The notes under the pieces: model-generated
Database searches by the model: none
Told to the model about the DNA's origin: nothing
What the model saw: the letters and a program-made list of their open reading frames with translations, nothing else
Translations under genes and position numbers: made by a program
In this document: in pieces, positions 36,698-60,300 of the stretch
How the letters are laid out: each line of letters opens with the position of its first letter
Numbering within the stretch: position 1 is the first letter of the stretch
Source: Lineus longissimus
Lineage: Eukaryota > Nemertea > Pilidiophora > Heteronemertea > Lineidae
Direction of reading: 5' to 3'
Assembly: GCF_910592395.1 (NCBI RefSeq)
Contig: NC_088311.1
Coordinates: forward strand, 23,158,646 to 23,222,645
DNA: 64,000 bases

Positions 36698-38994
36698 ATG
36701 TATCAAGTGAAATGGCCTGATATGTCAGGATGCATTAAAGTCGGCAGTGTCCTGTTGTTCTTCGTTCAACGTAAGTCATGATGGTAGGAAAATGAAATTT
36801 GATATGTTGTTGTGGTAAAGAGTCCCGGTGTAAATGTTTGAAATGTCCTAGGGAACATAGGATTATATTATACTCTTTTAAAGGGGAACTATAGGCAGGG
36901 GCAGGGGTGGTGGTGGTGGTGGTGGTGGAGGGGGGGGGCTAAATTGGCCATCTTCAGGTGGCATAGAAAGGGCACTATAGGTCATGTTTGATTCAGCATT
37001 AATTAGCCTACATTCCTCGTACAAAGGTTTAAGGTTTCGGCATACTTAGAGAGGCCCCTATAGGGGACTTTGTGTAACTTTATCTTGCCTACCAAGCTGC
37101 TGCTTAAGAGTCCCTTTAATCTCTCACGGGAATTGACGGTCATCGTCTCTATGGAAACATGATACCATAACTCGGAATAGGGCCGGACACAATTTTCCAG
37201 GGGGACATTTTCGACCTGAGGAATTGATATCGTACTGGAGGTGTGGGTTGTTTCACCAAAACTGCGAGGGTAGAGCTAAAACGTAGACCAAAACCGAGGC
37301 ACAAATCCCTAAACGTGCATGATATGATATTAGGAACCTCTAGCTCTAGCCCCCCTCCCCCCTCCCCAGTGTGAGATAATTTCTTTTTATCATACTTATC
37401 AGAAATTGTGTCAATCCAAGTCATAATCTGCGAGCATGAGGAGATGAAACCAATAACATGCCTTAATACGTCAACTTCTGTGATAAACGTAACGTCAGCA
37501 ATTTATGGACGACACGGAAAGCTCCCGGAAAAGTGTCCTCACAACAAGAAGTCGAAGAAGTCGGGCTCGACGGATTGTCACGCGCCAAACAGCACTAAAA
37601 TCGTCAATGTTTCCTGTCAAGCCAAGAGGTCTTGTAATTTAACTGCCAGTAACAGCATCTTTGGTGACCCATGCCCTGGCACGCGCAAATATCTGCAAGT
37701 TGAATATGAGTGCATCAGGCGACCCGGTAAGTTCCGCTGTCATCCTTATATTCCTGGGACATGTTTCCCGGGTTGTTACCCCTCTATACGATACAATACC
37801 AAATTAATTGTTTGAAATAGAGATCTGCATAATAAATGACAGGGAGGATAATGAGATGAGAGTCTGTTCACTGGAAAACAAAAAGGAGACCTCCCCATCA
37901 ATGAAAAAAAATCTTTTGGATTTCAAGTTCTAGCCAAAATGGTGGTACCTATGGTCAACCCTTCTTAATTCCTCGGTTGAAAAAGGTTTCATCAGCAGTG
38001 TATTTTTTTCGGTTGGAAATTTGTGTCCAAAATGATAATGTGCAGTATGTGAACTGGTTCAATTTGTCCTCGTCGCGTGGTTCCTGATTCAAAATGGTGA
38101 GACCTTTCCAACGTAAGGAAACAAATAAGAAACGTCGGTAAAAAATAGTTTGCAAGTCTTTTTTAAGTATTGCATTTTCCTTGCCGTTATGACGGATTTC
38201 GTTCTGGTAAAAAGAAAAAGAGGTACGTATCATTTACGAATGGTGTGCGGATGATTTGCGTGTTGGAGATGCAAGCGATGCTTTTGTTGGGCTGTACGCG
38301 ACTACGACGTGATACCGAAATGATACCGAACTGGAGGTAGTGGTCGTCTCACCAAACACCGCTCGAAAGGAGCTGTCATTTCACCCAACACCTTGGCTAC
38401 CGCCTCGATTTCGGCCTACATTTTTGCTTCACTCTCGTGGTTTTTGGTGAGACAACCACTACCTCCAGATCGGAACCAAAGGTAACTTGCTTTGTAGCCA
38501 TGGACATCAAATCATCATTGAACAGCAATGCACGGTCTTTTCTAGGGGGACTGTGATTCAATCATTCATGGAACAGCCCCCTCTCTGAATGAAGCGTAAT
38601 TCCTGTTGATTTTACCAGTCTCTATTTCATTATTTTGATTTTGATATATCACTACCGTTCCATATTGTGTCAACTTAATTAATTGATAAGTCACGGCTTG
38701 TTTATATTCGTGAACTTTCTAATTCAAAATCAATTAATTATTCATCCATCATGCCCATCGACACTAGATCGTAAGCAAGTGGCAGCATCACCATTAGCAA
38801 AACAACTGATGCGTTTTAAAAGAAATTGCATTATACGAGATGATGGCCTCTTTTGTTCCACCCCCGGCAGCCGACAGCGCTCTCAGTGCCGAAAAATAGC
38901 TTTTTTGGCCAAAAAAGTCCGCCTACTTGACAAATCGAGTGTTGTTTTCCAATCTCCAACCCTCGACATTGGAGAAAGCAGTGACAACCGCTGA
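36698..38994 (+). CDS. Secreted SUEL/galactose-binding lectin-domain protein
   Basis: SUEL domains bind rhamnose or galactose and occur in egg lectins, latrophilins and EVA-1. Three exons: 36698-36770, 37403-37726, 38768-38994. They give 624 nt, 207 aa, in continuous phase. Residues 1-33 hold a hydrophobic signal-peptide-like stretch (GSVLLFFVQQIVSI...). The lectin domain spans about 34-128 with the expected eight cysteines (34, 44, 69, 83, 96, 102, 115, 128), an AIYGR motif and the DPCPGT...Y.QVEYEC end block. Five N-glycosylation sequons lie inside it. The last exon adds 75 residues I do not recognise, basic, with three cysteines (153, 162, 173). An odd number of free cysteines could allow dimer formation. 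No transmembrane segment follows. Downstream exons by alternative splicing cannot be excluded. The lectin exon is certain; the first and last exons rest on phase and splice sites. Confidence 0.78.
37226..37300 (+). repeat. Half-site related to the 38.3-kb palindrome
   Basis: Sequence ctggaggtgtgggttgtttc followed by accaaaac resembles one arm of the palindrome at 38326-38480 (ctggaggtagtggtcgtctc). This is a solitary arm in intron 1 of the lectin gene. It suggests the two derive from one element family. Confidence 0.4.
38326..38480. mobile_element. Foldback/MITE-like palindrome in lectin intron 2
   Basis: Arms of about 37 bp (ctggaggtagtggtcgtctc... and its complement ending ccactacctccag) surround an 80-bp centre with ttggctaccgcctcg. 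It has the same general style as 10345-10510, including tcaccaaa and cgaggc blocks, and no coding capacity. It lies between exons 2 and 3 of the lectin gene. Confidence 0.6.
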
Positions 38995-39679
38995 TGCTGG
39001 AGAATACTCTAGTGTACGGCCATCTACCAAGCTGGAGTAACTAACACTAACTTTTTTTTATGAACGTTGCTCCTTTTTTATCTTTGGCGCAATATCATTT
39101 TCAATATTCTCACTGATAGAAGAACGACGCGATGACGAGAAGCAATCCGAGAGTTTAGTAGGATAGATTAATGACTACTCTATATAATAACCTAATTCGT
39201 CTATTATCATTTGCAGGGCAGACGATTAGCCTTTTTAGCAAATGTGTCGTCTGGTTCTTTCGACGCACGTATGATGACATCATGGTACTTTTGTTGAGAT
39301 ATTGAAGACATGTTCCGCTTCCACGTGGCTGGAGAATGCTGATACGTATTATAAAACATGCCCATTATTTGCTGCGAACTCAGCCGGGCCATCACAGTGA
39401 ATTTGTATTGCATGGTGTCACTTCTATCGATAAGATATAGGGCCTACGAGGTATAAATCATTGTCAATAGCATTGTAATGAATGTAATTCTAGGCCTTTT
39501 GAATCATAGTCCTATTTCACATTATGATTCATGGGCCAGATCATGTCATCAAAACTGGAACATGGCATACTGGGTCATGATTACCATTTTGCCACAAGAT
39601 AAGTCCAACGAGCATAATATTGTCGGCATTTTCGTGGAGAGTCTTGTTTTTTTCCCTTCGAAGGCTGCATTTTGGATGA
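38995..39679. other. Spacer between lectin gene and Rab gene
   Basis: These 685 bp must include the lectin 3' UTR and the Rab promoter or 5' UTR. No clear AATAAA directly after the lectin stop and no obvious TATA box were noticed. Overlapping ORFs at 39541-39791 on the minus strand are antisense to Rab exon 1. Confidence 0.45.
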
Positions 39680-42600
39680 ATGAGTGGGTCACGTGGGTCC
39701 CCTTCAACTTCCCATCGCCCCCAGCCCAAGGGGGGATGTCTTCAGCAATTCCGTATCGTCCTGCTTGGTGAGGCTGCGGTAGGCAAGACAAGTTTTGTTC
39801 TGAGGTTCGTCGAGGGAAAGTTCTTCGATAGGCTGGAGAGTACCATTGGTGGTGAGTTCTATATAATCAGTATGCATTTTGACGGTTCAGTACAACTGTT
39901 TTAGTAGATTAATAACTCGGCAAAAACGTTTTTACTTGTATCAGTTTGTGTTTTGGCTTCGAGACCATTCTTGCACAGCTTCTCCTCCAGTTTTCTTAAT
40001 AAAAAGGGATTATAAGACCATGAGAGTCAGGATCGTGTCAAAATGGATAACATTTAACCACCTAATCGAATTGAGATGTTACGAATGAACTTGTGGACTA
40101 ATGGACTATAAAACTTGCGTCACTGTTTGCCTAGACGTAATTATGTGATGAGTGAATCATCAGCTGGGCCCAAATGTGTCAAGTGCACGTGAAGACTTGA
40201 AACATTGCCTTTAAGCCCGCAGCACACTAGCCGCCAACTTTGGCGACAAGAAGCGTTCGGCTGACGCCTCTCGACGCCAAAGTTCGCGGCCAGTGGATCC
40301 CGGTCAGAGCACACCTACCCAGAATTGGCGTCCAGTAGCGTCTTTTCCGCCACATTAACCCATCCTGGGCCATGCAGCGCGAAATCATGTGACATCAAGA
40401 CGCAAGCTGATTGGCCATAGCCTCGCCGCCGACGCCAACTCAGGCGGCAATCCGTAGCACACCTGGCTTCTTCTTGCGTTCAAACGCGGCGACACGCGTC
40501 AAAAATCAAACATGGTAGATATTTGGCGTTTAGTGGCGGCAAGTCGCGTTTGCCGACGCCGTTCGTAGCAGACTAGGGATTTTTCAGGCGTTCAGGACTC
40601 TTGCGGCAAAAAACGCCAGTGAATGCCGAAGTTGGCGGCTAGTGTGCTGCGGGCTTTAGGCCGTCCCCAATTCATTAACACTTGTTGGTCACGAGGTATA
40701 TTTTAAACTGGTTGACCTGTCATAATATGAAGAATATCCTGGGGACAAAGGTGACGGCTGGGGACAAAGGGTCATGACGGCCTTTTGAAGTGGACCCAGC
40801 CTTTAGAATTGCAGTCAGAGTTTTTCATGGTACGCCAGATCTTTTTCTGACACCAGTACTCTGACTGGGGGTCAAGTTTCCCCGGAGACTTCCACCAGGG
40901 TGCAATGGTAGTCATCTTCAGTGAAACAACCCACAAAATCTTCGAAATCTGGATACATAAGAAAGATAATTGATTTATGGCGAACAAACGGCCTTAGCTG
41001 ATTTGTGTTGCGAGATTATTTATGAAGACAATGTAACTTTTCAAATCTAGATACATGAGAAATTTCTTTGATATATCTACAATGAAATATTCTCTGATAT
41101 ACTTCTAAATATCATATCATAGAAGAGGTATCATTACAAGAATATATCAAAATGTCCAAAATGTAAACCATGGGAATTTAAAACTGTTTTGAAATATATT
41201 CTGATCCCCAATCGTGCCATACACACTCGTTCCCCGAGTAGTGTCTCACTGCTTGAAGGGATATGGGCAATATTTTGCTGCTCGTAGGGTTCTGCGACTC
41301 TAAAGACCTTGGGCTAGGAAATTCTTCCAGGCCTAACTCTTGTCACCGAAGTTGATGTTAGGCTGCTTGTAAGGGGGATTTCTGCTCAGGCATCATGCTA
41401 TAGCATTTTTAACATGCGAGATGGATCATAGGAGATTCTAAACAATGAATTGGAACTTAGCCAGGTGAACCATAAACAATACTTTTATATACAAACACCT
41501 GTAAACATTATATGAATTGATGAACAGACAGGCCCTGAGCTGCAGGACAGAGCGGGTGTGCACCTTGTGATTTAGTTGACTTTGTAGTGAGGTTTAGATT
41601 CTATAACTTTTACGTAAGCGTTTACGTAAACGGGTTTGTGGAAGAAATTTCAAAACACTACACTTTTTTTCCCGACCAGAGAAACATCAGCGTCCACGTA
41701 TTGCCTTAGATCCCACAAAACACCCAGTGCATGTATTTGGTCTCATGGCCGCTTTCTTTTCTTGTGACAGAAATCCTTTCACATCTTCATGATAAGAGTA
41801 TGACCACTGTATTCTTTCAGCTGCGTTCTCCGCCCAGACCGTATCCGTGGATGATCAAGAGATGAAGTTTGAGATATGGGATACAGCGGGACAGGAACGC
41901 TACCACAGCCTCGCACCCATGTACTACAGAGGCGCACAAGCAGCTGTCATTGTGTATGATATAACGGAAAAGGTACGTGAACGTAATGACGTACATTAAT
42001 TTTATTGCAACGGGTCACAAACAAGGCCTAAAACTGTCGGAGTCTGGTGTTCTCTTCCACATCTAAGCCCGGCACTGACACTCTCTTTCTTCCATTCCAG
42101 GATTCATTTTTACGTGCCAAGGCTTGGGTGAGCGAGCTTAAAAAACAAGGCAACCCAACGACAGCAACCGTCATAGCATTGGCTGGAAACAAGGCGGACT
42201 TAGAGAACAGGCGATCAGTCGCATTTGAGGTTGGTCAATTTCATTGGGTTTGGCAGATGCCGATGTAACAGTTTTAAGTGTAGCAGGGATAGAGTGTCCT
42301 GAGAGAAAGGATTTTATTATGCATTTTTAATATCTGCGGTGAAGATTTTGGGTCTCTATAGAACCATACCTTAATCCGTCATCATATAACAACCCGGGTG
42401 CTCCCACTTTAATGTCCGTTCCTTGGTGACCACCGCCGTATAAACTAGCGCTCGACATACGGCGAAATTCTCGGCGTAGTATTTTTCAGAAATTGTTGGA
42501 TAATGGCTACCATTTTTATCTCTATTTCCAGGAAGCTAGATCATATGCAGAAGATAATGGTTTTATCTTCAGAGAAACATCTGCGAAAACAGGACAAAAT

Positions 42601-43052
42601 GTCAGCGACATATTCTTACAAATAGGTAGGGTGATCATTTGTTGTTTGGATCAGACAATAGTCAATACCGGGGACACCGGCCTACAAGTTCTCTAAAAGA
42701 TGTTGGGTGATATCTTAGAGTAATCAGACTGGTTACTCTAAGGTGATATGATATTTGGTTGCTCTGATGATTTACTTGGTATGCTAGTATTCCTTGTGCG
42801 ATTGCTGAAATAAAGGGCCCCCAGACGGCCAAATAAGTCATGTACACATGTTCAATTATTGTTATCATAAGTTTGGCTAATTTATGGTTATTTGACTTAT
42901 TAGACTTATGACACCAACTGCCGTATGAATTAAGTTCCGTTCTCTCCACAGCACGAAAAATGCCCAAGGGGGTATCATCCCAAGAGCAGTCGGATCGGAG
43001 GCGGCGCTTGAATCCCGATGGTTCGGAAGACAGAAAAGAGGGTTGCTGCTGA
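39680..43052 (+). CDS. Rab5-family small GTPase
   Basis: Rab GTPases control vesicle traffic, and the Rab5 branch acts at early endosomes. Five exons: 39680-39851, 41821-41972, 42101-42229, 42532-42625, 42952-43052. They give 648 nt, 215 aa (Rab5 is also about 215 aa), in continuous phase. G-box motifs are GEAAVGKT (30-37), TIG in switch I (55-57), WDTAGQE (77-83), GNKAD (137-141) and ETSAK (166-170). The C-terminus ends in Cys-Cys (214-215) for double prenylation. The switch II text [14 protein letters not shown] is classic Rab5. The start of the alpha-3 region, DSFLRAKAW, resembles Rab17. It could therefore be a divergent Rab5, or an invertebrate member of the Rab5/17/22 group. The N-terminus is Ser/Pro-rich. 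Intron 1 holds a MITE. Confidence 0.95.
40214..40655. mobile_element. Harbinger-like MITE in Rab intron 1
   Basis: A 442-bp element has terminal inverted repeats of about 31 bp starting agcccgcagcacactagccg, with one mismatch visible, and is flanked by a 3-bp duplication TTA on each side. A TWA target duplication is typical of PIF/Harbinger elements. The interior is GC-rich with recurring ggcgtt and ggcggc phrases and has no transposase. It is non-autonomous. Confidence 0.75.
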
Positions 43053-43348
43053 CGAGAGGTTTAAATTGTGTGTTAACTCTTGATACGGTCCTGCATTCAC
43101 ATCTTGTACAGCTCCTTTGAATACGGTTTTCATACTGTAGATATTTCACTGAGTGGCCTTGTTCTGAAGCAGTTTGATTCCAACGAGCACGAATCTAAAT
43201 ACTCAGTGGTTTAAGCCTTGAAAGGGATATGCACAGTTTTTCCGAAAAATGACCTTCGAGCTGACTTTTCAGATCAGCCGCTGGACGCAAAAACAAAATT
43301 GCTGTCTTGACTTGGCAGTTCCAGTCAGTTAGATGTAAATATTTTGTA

Positions 43349-43354
43349 AATAAA
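43349..43354 (+). promoter_or_regulatory. Candidate polyadenylation signal of the Rab gene
   Basis: AATAAA about 300 nt after the Rab stop codon. It is the nearest canonical hexamer, and T/G-rich sequence follows. Confidence 0.55.
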
Positions 43355-43948
43355 CTATTTCTTCTTCAAAATATTGTTCCTTATTTAATCACTTGGTTCA
43401 TGCTCGAAAGCGCCAATTTACTATTTGGGGCGGGAGGGGTATAGGGCATTTTCTAATTATCCAAATAATGCTTTACCTTCGTTTGACTGTTGCCGGCAAG
43501 CTAAGGCTTCGAGGAGGTTTTCATGATCACCCGTTGTCAGCCTGCTACTGCTGATATCTAAACTTCAACATACTTGAATATTAGTAGTCATTCACAAAAG
43601 AAGAAGAATGTCCATCGAAACATATTGAAAGGCATCTTTGTGACGTCATCAGAAAGGTTGCCATGACGTTACGTCAAAGCGTCACGCGCGCGTGCCCAGA
43701 TGACGCGTCGCCTCCCTGGCAACAGCGCCAATCCACCACAAGACAGGGAATCGCTTTCTATTTCTCTCACATTTCATGCTGTTTTGGTTGACAAGCAAAT
43801 GAATCGAAGATTCCAACTACTGGGAATAATTTGTTCGACCCCCCCCCCCCAAAAGAGTCTGGATTATGTGGCTTTTCTTGCCGCCCAGTGGCAGTGGGCT
43901 GTTGAAAATGTTGCTGTGCTGTCAGTGTCAGGCCGTCTATTCACTTAC

Positions 43949-43990
43949 AAATGATGTCGTGGTTCCACCTTCATCCCAGTTGTCAGACAT
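43949..43990 (-). pseudogene. Orphan copy of vasa exon 1
   Basis: Read on the minus strand, this 42-nt segment is identical to vasa exon 1 (46111-46152), including the ATG, the MSDNWDEGG start and the gtaagtgaatag donor. No further vasa exons follow on this strand. The next gene in that direction is the Rab gene in opposite orientation, so the copy cannot make a vasa protein. If its promoter works, it would give a transcript antisense to Rab. Confidence 0.88.
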
Positions 43991-45893
43991 TGTGAAAGAA
44001 TTTATTTGACAGACCTCACGAACAATGAAAATTAATTAAGTACACACGTGGTTGTGCTGTGTAAAACCGTCAAGTCAACATGCACTGAGTAGTTAGTACA
44101 GCTCTCAGCAGTACCAGTGTTTTCAAGCTTTTTTAGAGACTTCTTCGACAAGTCGATCTGTGTCTATATCGCTGCCAACAACCGTTTATGAAATCGGTGT
44201 TCACTCTTTAGAGTATATAAAATGAATGGGATCGAGATTTTATCTTTTTTGATGGCAAAGACGATGGAGGATCAACTAATGACGACCGACACAAGTGAAA
44301 TGGGCACGTGTATGGTAGGCGGGAGGGGACATAAATCAGAATATATCGGCCGATTAATTACTTGCGCGCAAAGGCCTCCCGCAATGATGCGCCGCAACAA
44401 TGCCCCGCTAAAAACCCGCCGCAAAAGAATGCGCCGTAAAAATCTCGCCGCGTGACCCAATTTAAACCAATCAGGAGCCAAGGACGGTTTGAATTTTGCG
44501 GCAGAGGTATTTTCGCGGGAGTCTTCTGCACGATTTGCGGGGGACTTATGCAAATTTCGCGGGAGACCTTCGCGGCGCACTTCTTTAACCAATCAGAGAC
44601 ATCGTATTTTCCGGACAATCACGAAAAAACCCAAATATTGTACATTTCTTCCTGAATAATTCTTACAGTGACTGTTCTTCCATGAGATGAAAGACAGTTG
44701 GTTCCCGAGTTGGTTACGCTACACAAAATTTTAAAAAAAAACGAGGGTCAATCATTGAACTTTTGAGATATGTTGAATTTTGCACAAATCAGCGAAAAAC
44801 GCACCAACTGGCACTGGACTGGACGGCATTTCAACACGGGGCCGACGCACATCCCAAGTTCAGTGTACACATACGTCGGCAACAACAGTAAAATGCGTAG
44901 TTTCTTGTTAGCCGCCGGGGGGGGGGGGGGGCGCATGAATAAAAAAACCCTCCCTAATGAGACCTATGGTCTCATTAGAGCGCTACTCAATAGGCGGCTA
45001 ACAAGAAACTACGCATTTTACTGTTGTTACCGACGTATGTGTACACTGAACTTGGGATGTGCGTCGGCCCCGTGTTGAAATGCCGTCCAGTGCCAGTTGG
45101 TGCGTTTTTCGCTGATTTGTGCAAAATTCAACATGTCTCAAAGTTTCAATGGTTGACCCTCGATTTTTTTTGATTTTTGTGTAGCATAAGTAACTGTCTC
45201 TCACGGGGGAATGGTCACTGTAAGAATTATTCAGAAAGAAATGTATAATATTTGGGTTTTTTCGTGATTGTCCGGCCCAATTGGCATTTGGGATGGTGAA
45301 CAGAGCTAGGAGCAAATGCGATGCTGATGATTTATTTAAAGAAATAAAATGCCCGATTTAACATCCTGCAGAATCAGGGGAATCGGGCGTTTCCAGTGAT
45401 ATACGACACTAATGGGTTGTCCACATGCATTCACTTTGGAAACGCGTTTCAAAATAGATGTTACGTCCTGTTAATGGGGCACGTCATCATCGCGTACATT
45501 TGGGAAAAACTCCCTAACGAGACCTATGAGAGAATTTCAACGGGTGCATGTATAATTCGACAGACGGACCGAAGTCCGGTAGATTGAAACGCTAAAAATA
45601 GTGCACGTTGATAATTTTGCGTTTTGCATAAATTTGAGTTATAATTCACTAGTCTTGATAAATATGAGGTTTTTGTTACAAAATGTTCTTTCTCCAATTT
45701 CTGGATTAAAAAAATACGCCACAGTTATTTTACCGCGAAACACGCGGATTGAGGCGCGTATTGATTTCTAATGAAATTGGTTGCAGCAAGGCCCATCAAT
45801 CCCTGCACGTGCCCATTTCACTTGTGTCGGTCGTCATTAGTTGATCCTCTATCGTCTTTGCCATCAAAAAAGATAAAATCTCGATCCCATTCA

Positions 45894-45902
45894 TTTTATA
45901 TA
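45894..45902 (+). promoter_or_regulatory. TATA-like element of vasa
   Basis: The motif ttttatata lies about 210 bp before the vasa ATG and is kept in the inverted copy (tatataaaa at 44213-44221). Conservation in both arms alone does not prove function, but position and sequence fit a core promoter. Confidence 0.4.
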
Positions 45903-46110
45903 CTCTAAAGAGTGAACACCGATTTTATAAACGGTTTTTGGCAGCGATATAGGCACAGATCGACTTGTCGAAGAAGTCTCTAAAAAAGCTTGAAAACACT
46001 GACTACTCGGTCTCAGTGCATGTTGACTTGACGGTTTTACACAGCAAAACCACGTGTGTACTTAATTAATTTTCATTGTTCGTGAGGTCTGTCAAATATA
46101 TTCTTTCACA

Positions 46111-57358
<11,248 letters not shown>

Positions 57359-60300
57359 GACATCCAAGCAGAATGGTCAAGATCATTATTGGACTCTATT
57401 TCATTTGTTGTCACTTTTCTCTGGAGCTGCTATGGAAGCAATTCGTAATGATTGTGTGTTGTATGTGGAATGACTTATGGCTTTTGCTTATAGACATAAT
57501 AAAGTTTTCTATGGAGGCAGAGACCTTATAGGGCCGTAAATGCCTGAAACGATAATGAAGATAATAATAACACAAAAGTAAGGACGTCGGATTGAGTGAA
57601 AAACATTGGAGTCAAACATGGAGTCCAGCCAGACTTAAGTGTTCAGGAAGACATGCCTATAATATTAAGCCTGGTCAGATTTGGCTTTGATTCATTGGCA
57701 GAAGAAAGAAATCTTATTTGTGAGGTGTTCTAATTTCATCAACTGGTTCTGATTGTTTGTTGGAAGCCATTGTGGTGAATATCTCTGTGATAATTTGCAA
57801 GTTGAGAAACGGAGCTCCGCAAATGCGAAGTTCCTGGCTGTCCTCTGTCAGACTGACTAGCATGTGTGAAGTTAGAACACCCTGGTTCCCTTTGCATTGT
57901 TGACTCGAGCAAGGTTAGAGAGAGAGAAGCAGGGACATCATTTTGGCAGCCAAAATCTCCCGAGTTGTGGCACTCGTTCATTTTCATTTACTGATATTTT
58001 GTTCTGTGCCAACAACAATGATTTTGACATCCAAAATGGTGGCGACCCAAATGATAACGTCCCCTGCAACTCTTTACAGCTGCCACTTTCTACTTCAGAA
58101 ATCAATGGAGTCTTGGTTCAGAAGAAGCAGGGTTATTTCCTAGGGACAAAGTAACCCTGAACAGATGTAGGTATTTCTAAAGTCAACCAGCTTGTGACCT
58201 GAGTGGTGTTGCCAAAGGGGCTTGTGGGGAAATGTATCACAGTACAATGGTTTATGGCAGTACCACGTGAACCAATGACCATAACAACGGTTGTCACTAG
58301 GGTTTCTGTGCAGCAAGATGTTTCCAAATGACCTTTCACGATATGAAGTTAGTAGGGCAGCGCAATCTGATTTGAAAGGATGCAGTATGGGCACCAAGGC
58401 CAGGTCAGGTCTGTGGTTGTGAAGTGAGCTTGTTCTTTGAACAATTTGAACTCTGGTGATCGAAAGGGTTTCTAACTTCTGTTTGTGGACCAGAGAAAAT
58501 TGAATAAAACTCGGAAAGAGAAAATTCTAAGAAGTACCCAGATCCTAATTGAAATGGTTTCATTGCAAAGGCCCTAGTGGACTTGAAAAAGAATCCATGT
58601 GATGGGGTTTGGGTGGTCTTCTTAGATATTTTCTATTTTAGCAATTTTATTGGTAATATGCAAATTCTGCTGCCACTTGACTGTCTGTGATATGCTGATC
58701 CCCCAAAGCCCATCACATGGGTAGATTCAACTGAACTAATACAGCATTATCCTGAGTGGCATTGATCCACCCAAGGAAAAATGGTTTGAGTCAAGTCGAC
58801 TGTATGGCTGTGAGCACATTGGGTGGTTATCCGTGTAAGAAGAAATGAGCTACTTTTGTCCCTTGAGTGAACAGGCTTGTTGTTTGGCGTTACTGAAGTA
58901 TAAAGTGGTAGGCATTGGCAAATGGTATCAAAGTTCAGTTCAGAAATGTAATGCAAGTTCGAGCTGTAAAAGGTGGAAATGAGAAGACAGTGGTTGGTGG
59001 ACATGATATTGTGAGAGTGTTGGCAGGCATAAAAGATCTCACAATTTAAAAGTGAGTCTGCCTTCGATTGTTGGCGAATTATCATGCATGACTGATGTGG
59101 GTGAAACCGAACAGTCAATGTGAATGACTCCCTACGATCTGAGGCTTTCCTATTTGCTGCTGATGGAGATCCTAATCTCATGATCGCTGATTTTATCAAT
59201 TCAAAGTCTCAAACATGCATTTAAAAGCAGCTACCGGTTTCCCAAAGGTACTAATGGTGCAGTGGTTGAAACGGTGGCACATAAGTGTTTTATCATCTGA
59301 AGAAACTGTGACAACAAATGGGGTGCTAGCACATGATGTCTTCCAACATGTGTAACCGATAAACTCGCGTGTTAGGAGTATTCTGTCGCACAGGCCAAAA
59401 CACCACTTGTGTTCTTACTATTAAAGCATTTATTTTTATACAAACTATACACAATAAAACACCAGCTGCTACTTAGTGAGGTGGTAACATTCTGTATTTT
59501 CTAGTGAAATTTTTACACTCGTTTTGTAGGGTAAAAGAACCAATTTGAGATTGTCTTCAGACATTTCATTGTTTATTCACTCCTTGACTTGCATTTCGAG
59601 CTGTCTCTGTGCCATGCTTGCCAAACAATGGTGTTGTCCTCGCCATTCAAATTTGCTGTCTTTCCTTTACCTCTTCAATCGCCCCAGCACCCTCATGACA
59701 ATAAGCCGCCTTGCTTCGGCCCAGGGCTGATGTTTAGGGGGTGGTGGGTGTGCACTCTGCTGCCCTATTTATGTGGGCCTGATCTATGTTACGTACAGTG
59801 AAGAATTCCTTTTCAAATATCAAATATTATGCAGCTTCTTGTGAGCTTTAAAGAATGGCTAGGACACTCCTGGATATATGCAAGGGACCAATTTTTGTGT
59901 GACATCAGATTGGTTGGCCTTGCCAGATTTCAGTCGTGTTTCCCTGTTCAGTGACTTGTTTGCAAACTGTGTGCTGAAACGTTCTTTGCTGAATTTCCAG
60001 GTGTGTTATTTCATTGTATGATTTTATGTATTTCCTGTGTATTTCTTGTGTATTGTACTTCTGACCTTTGTGCTTGGTATTTTGTTCATGTTTGTGTTGT
60101 GGAGGGAGAGTTTGGTGTCCTGGTTACATAATGACGACAACCATACGATCAATGTCAACCGTTCCAATCCAATAAGACTGGTCACAAAACAAAGATGACA
60201 TTTGTGCAAAACACCTGCATATTGTACTGCAAATGCCATAGTATTCAAGGAGTAGATATTCAACCCTGACATCTGGTGTTGTCAATTTGAAGTTAGAGTA

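Noticed and set aside
58747-59199. 150-codon minus-strand ORF downstream of vasa
   Set aside because: No domain, no splice or promoter context, and composition like the surrounding noncoding DNA.
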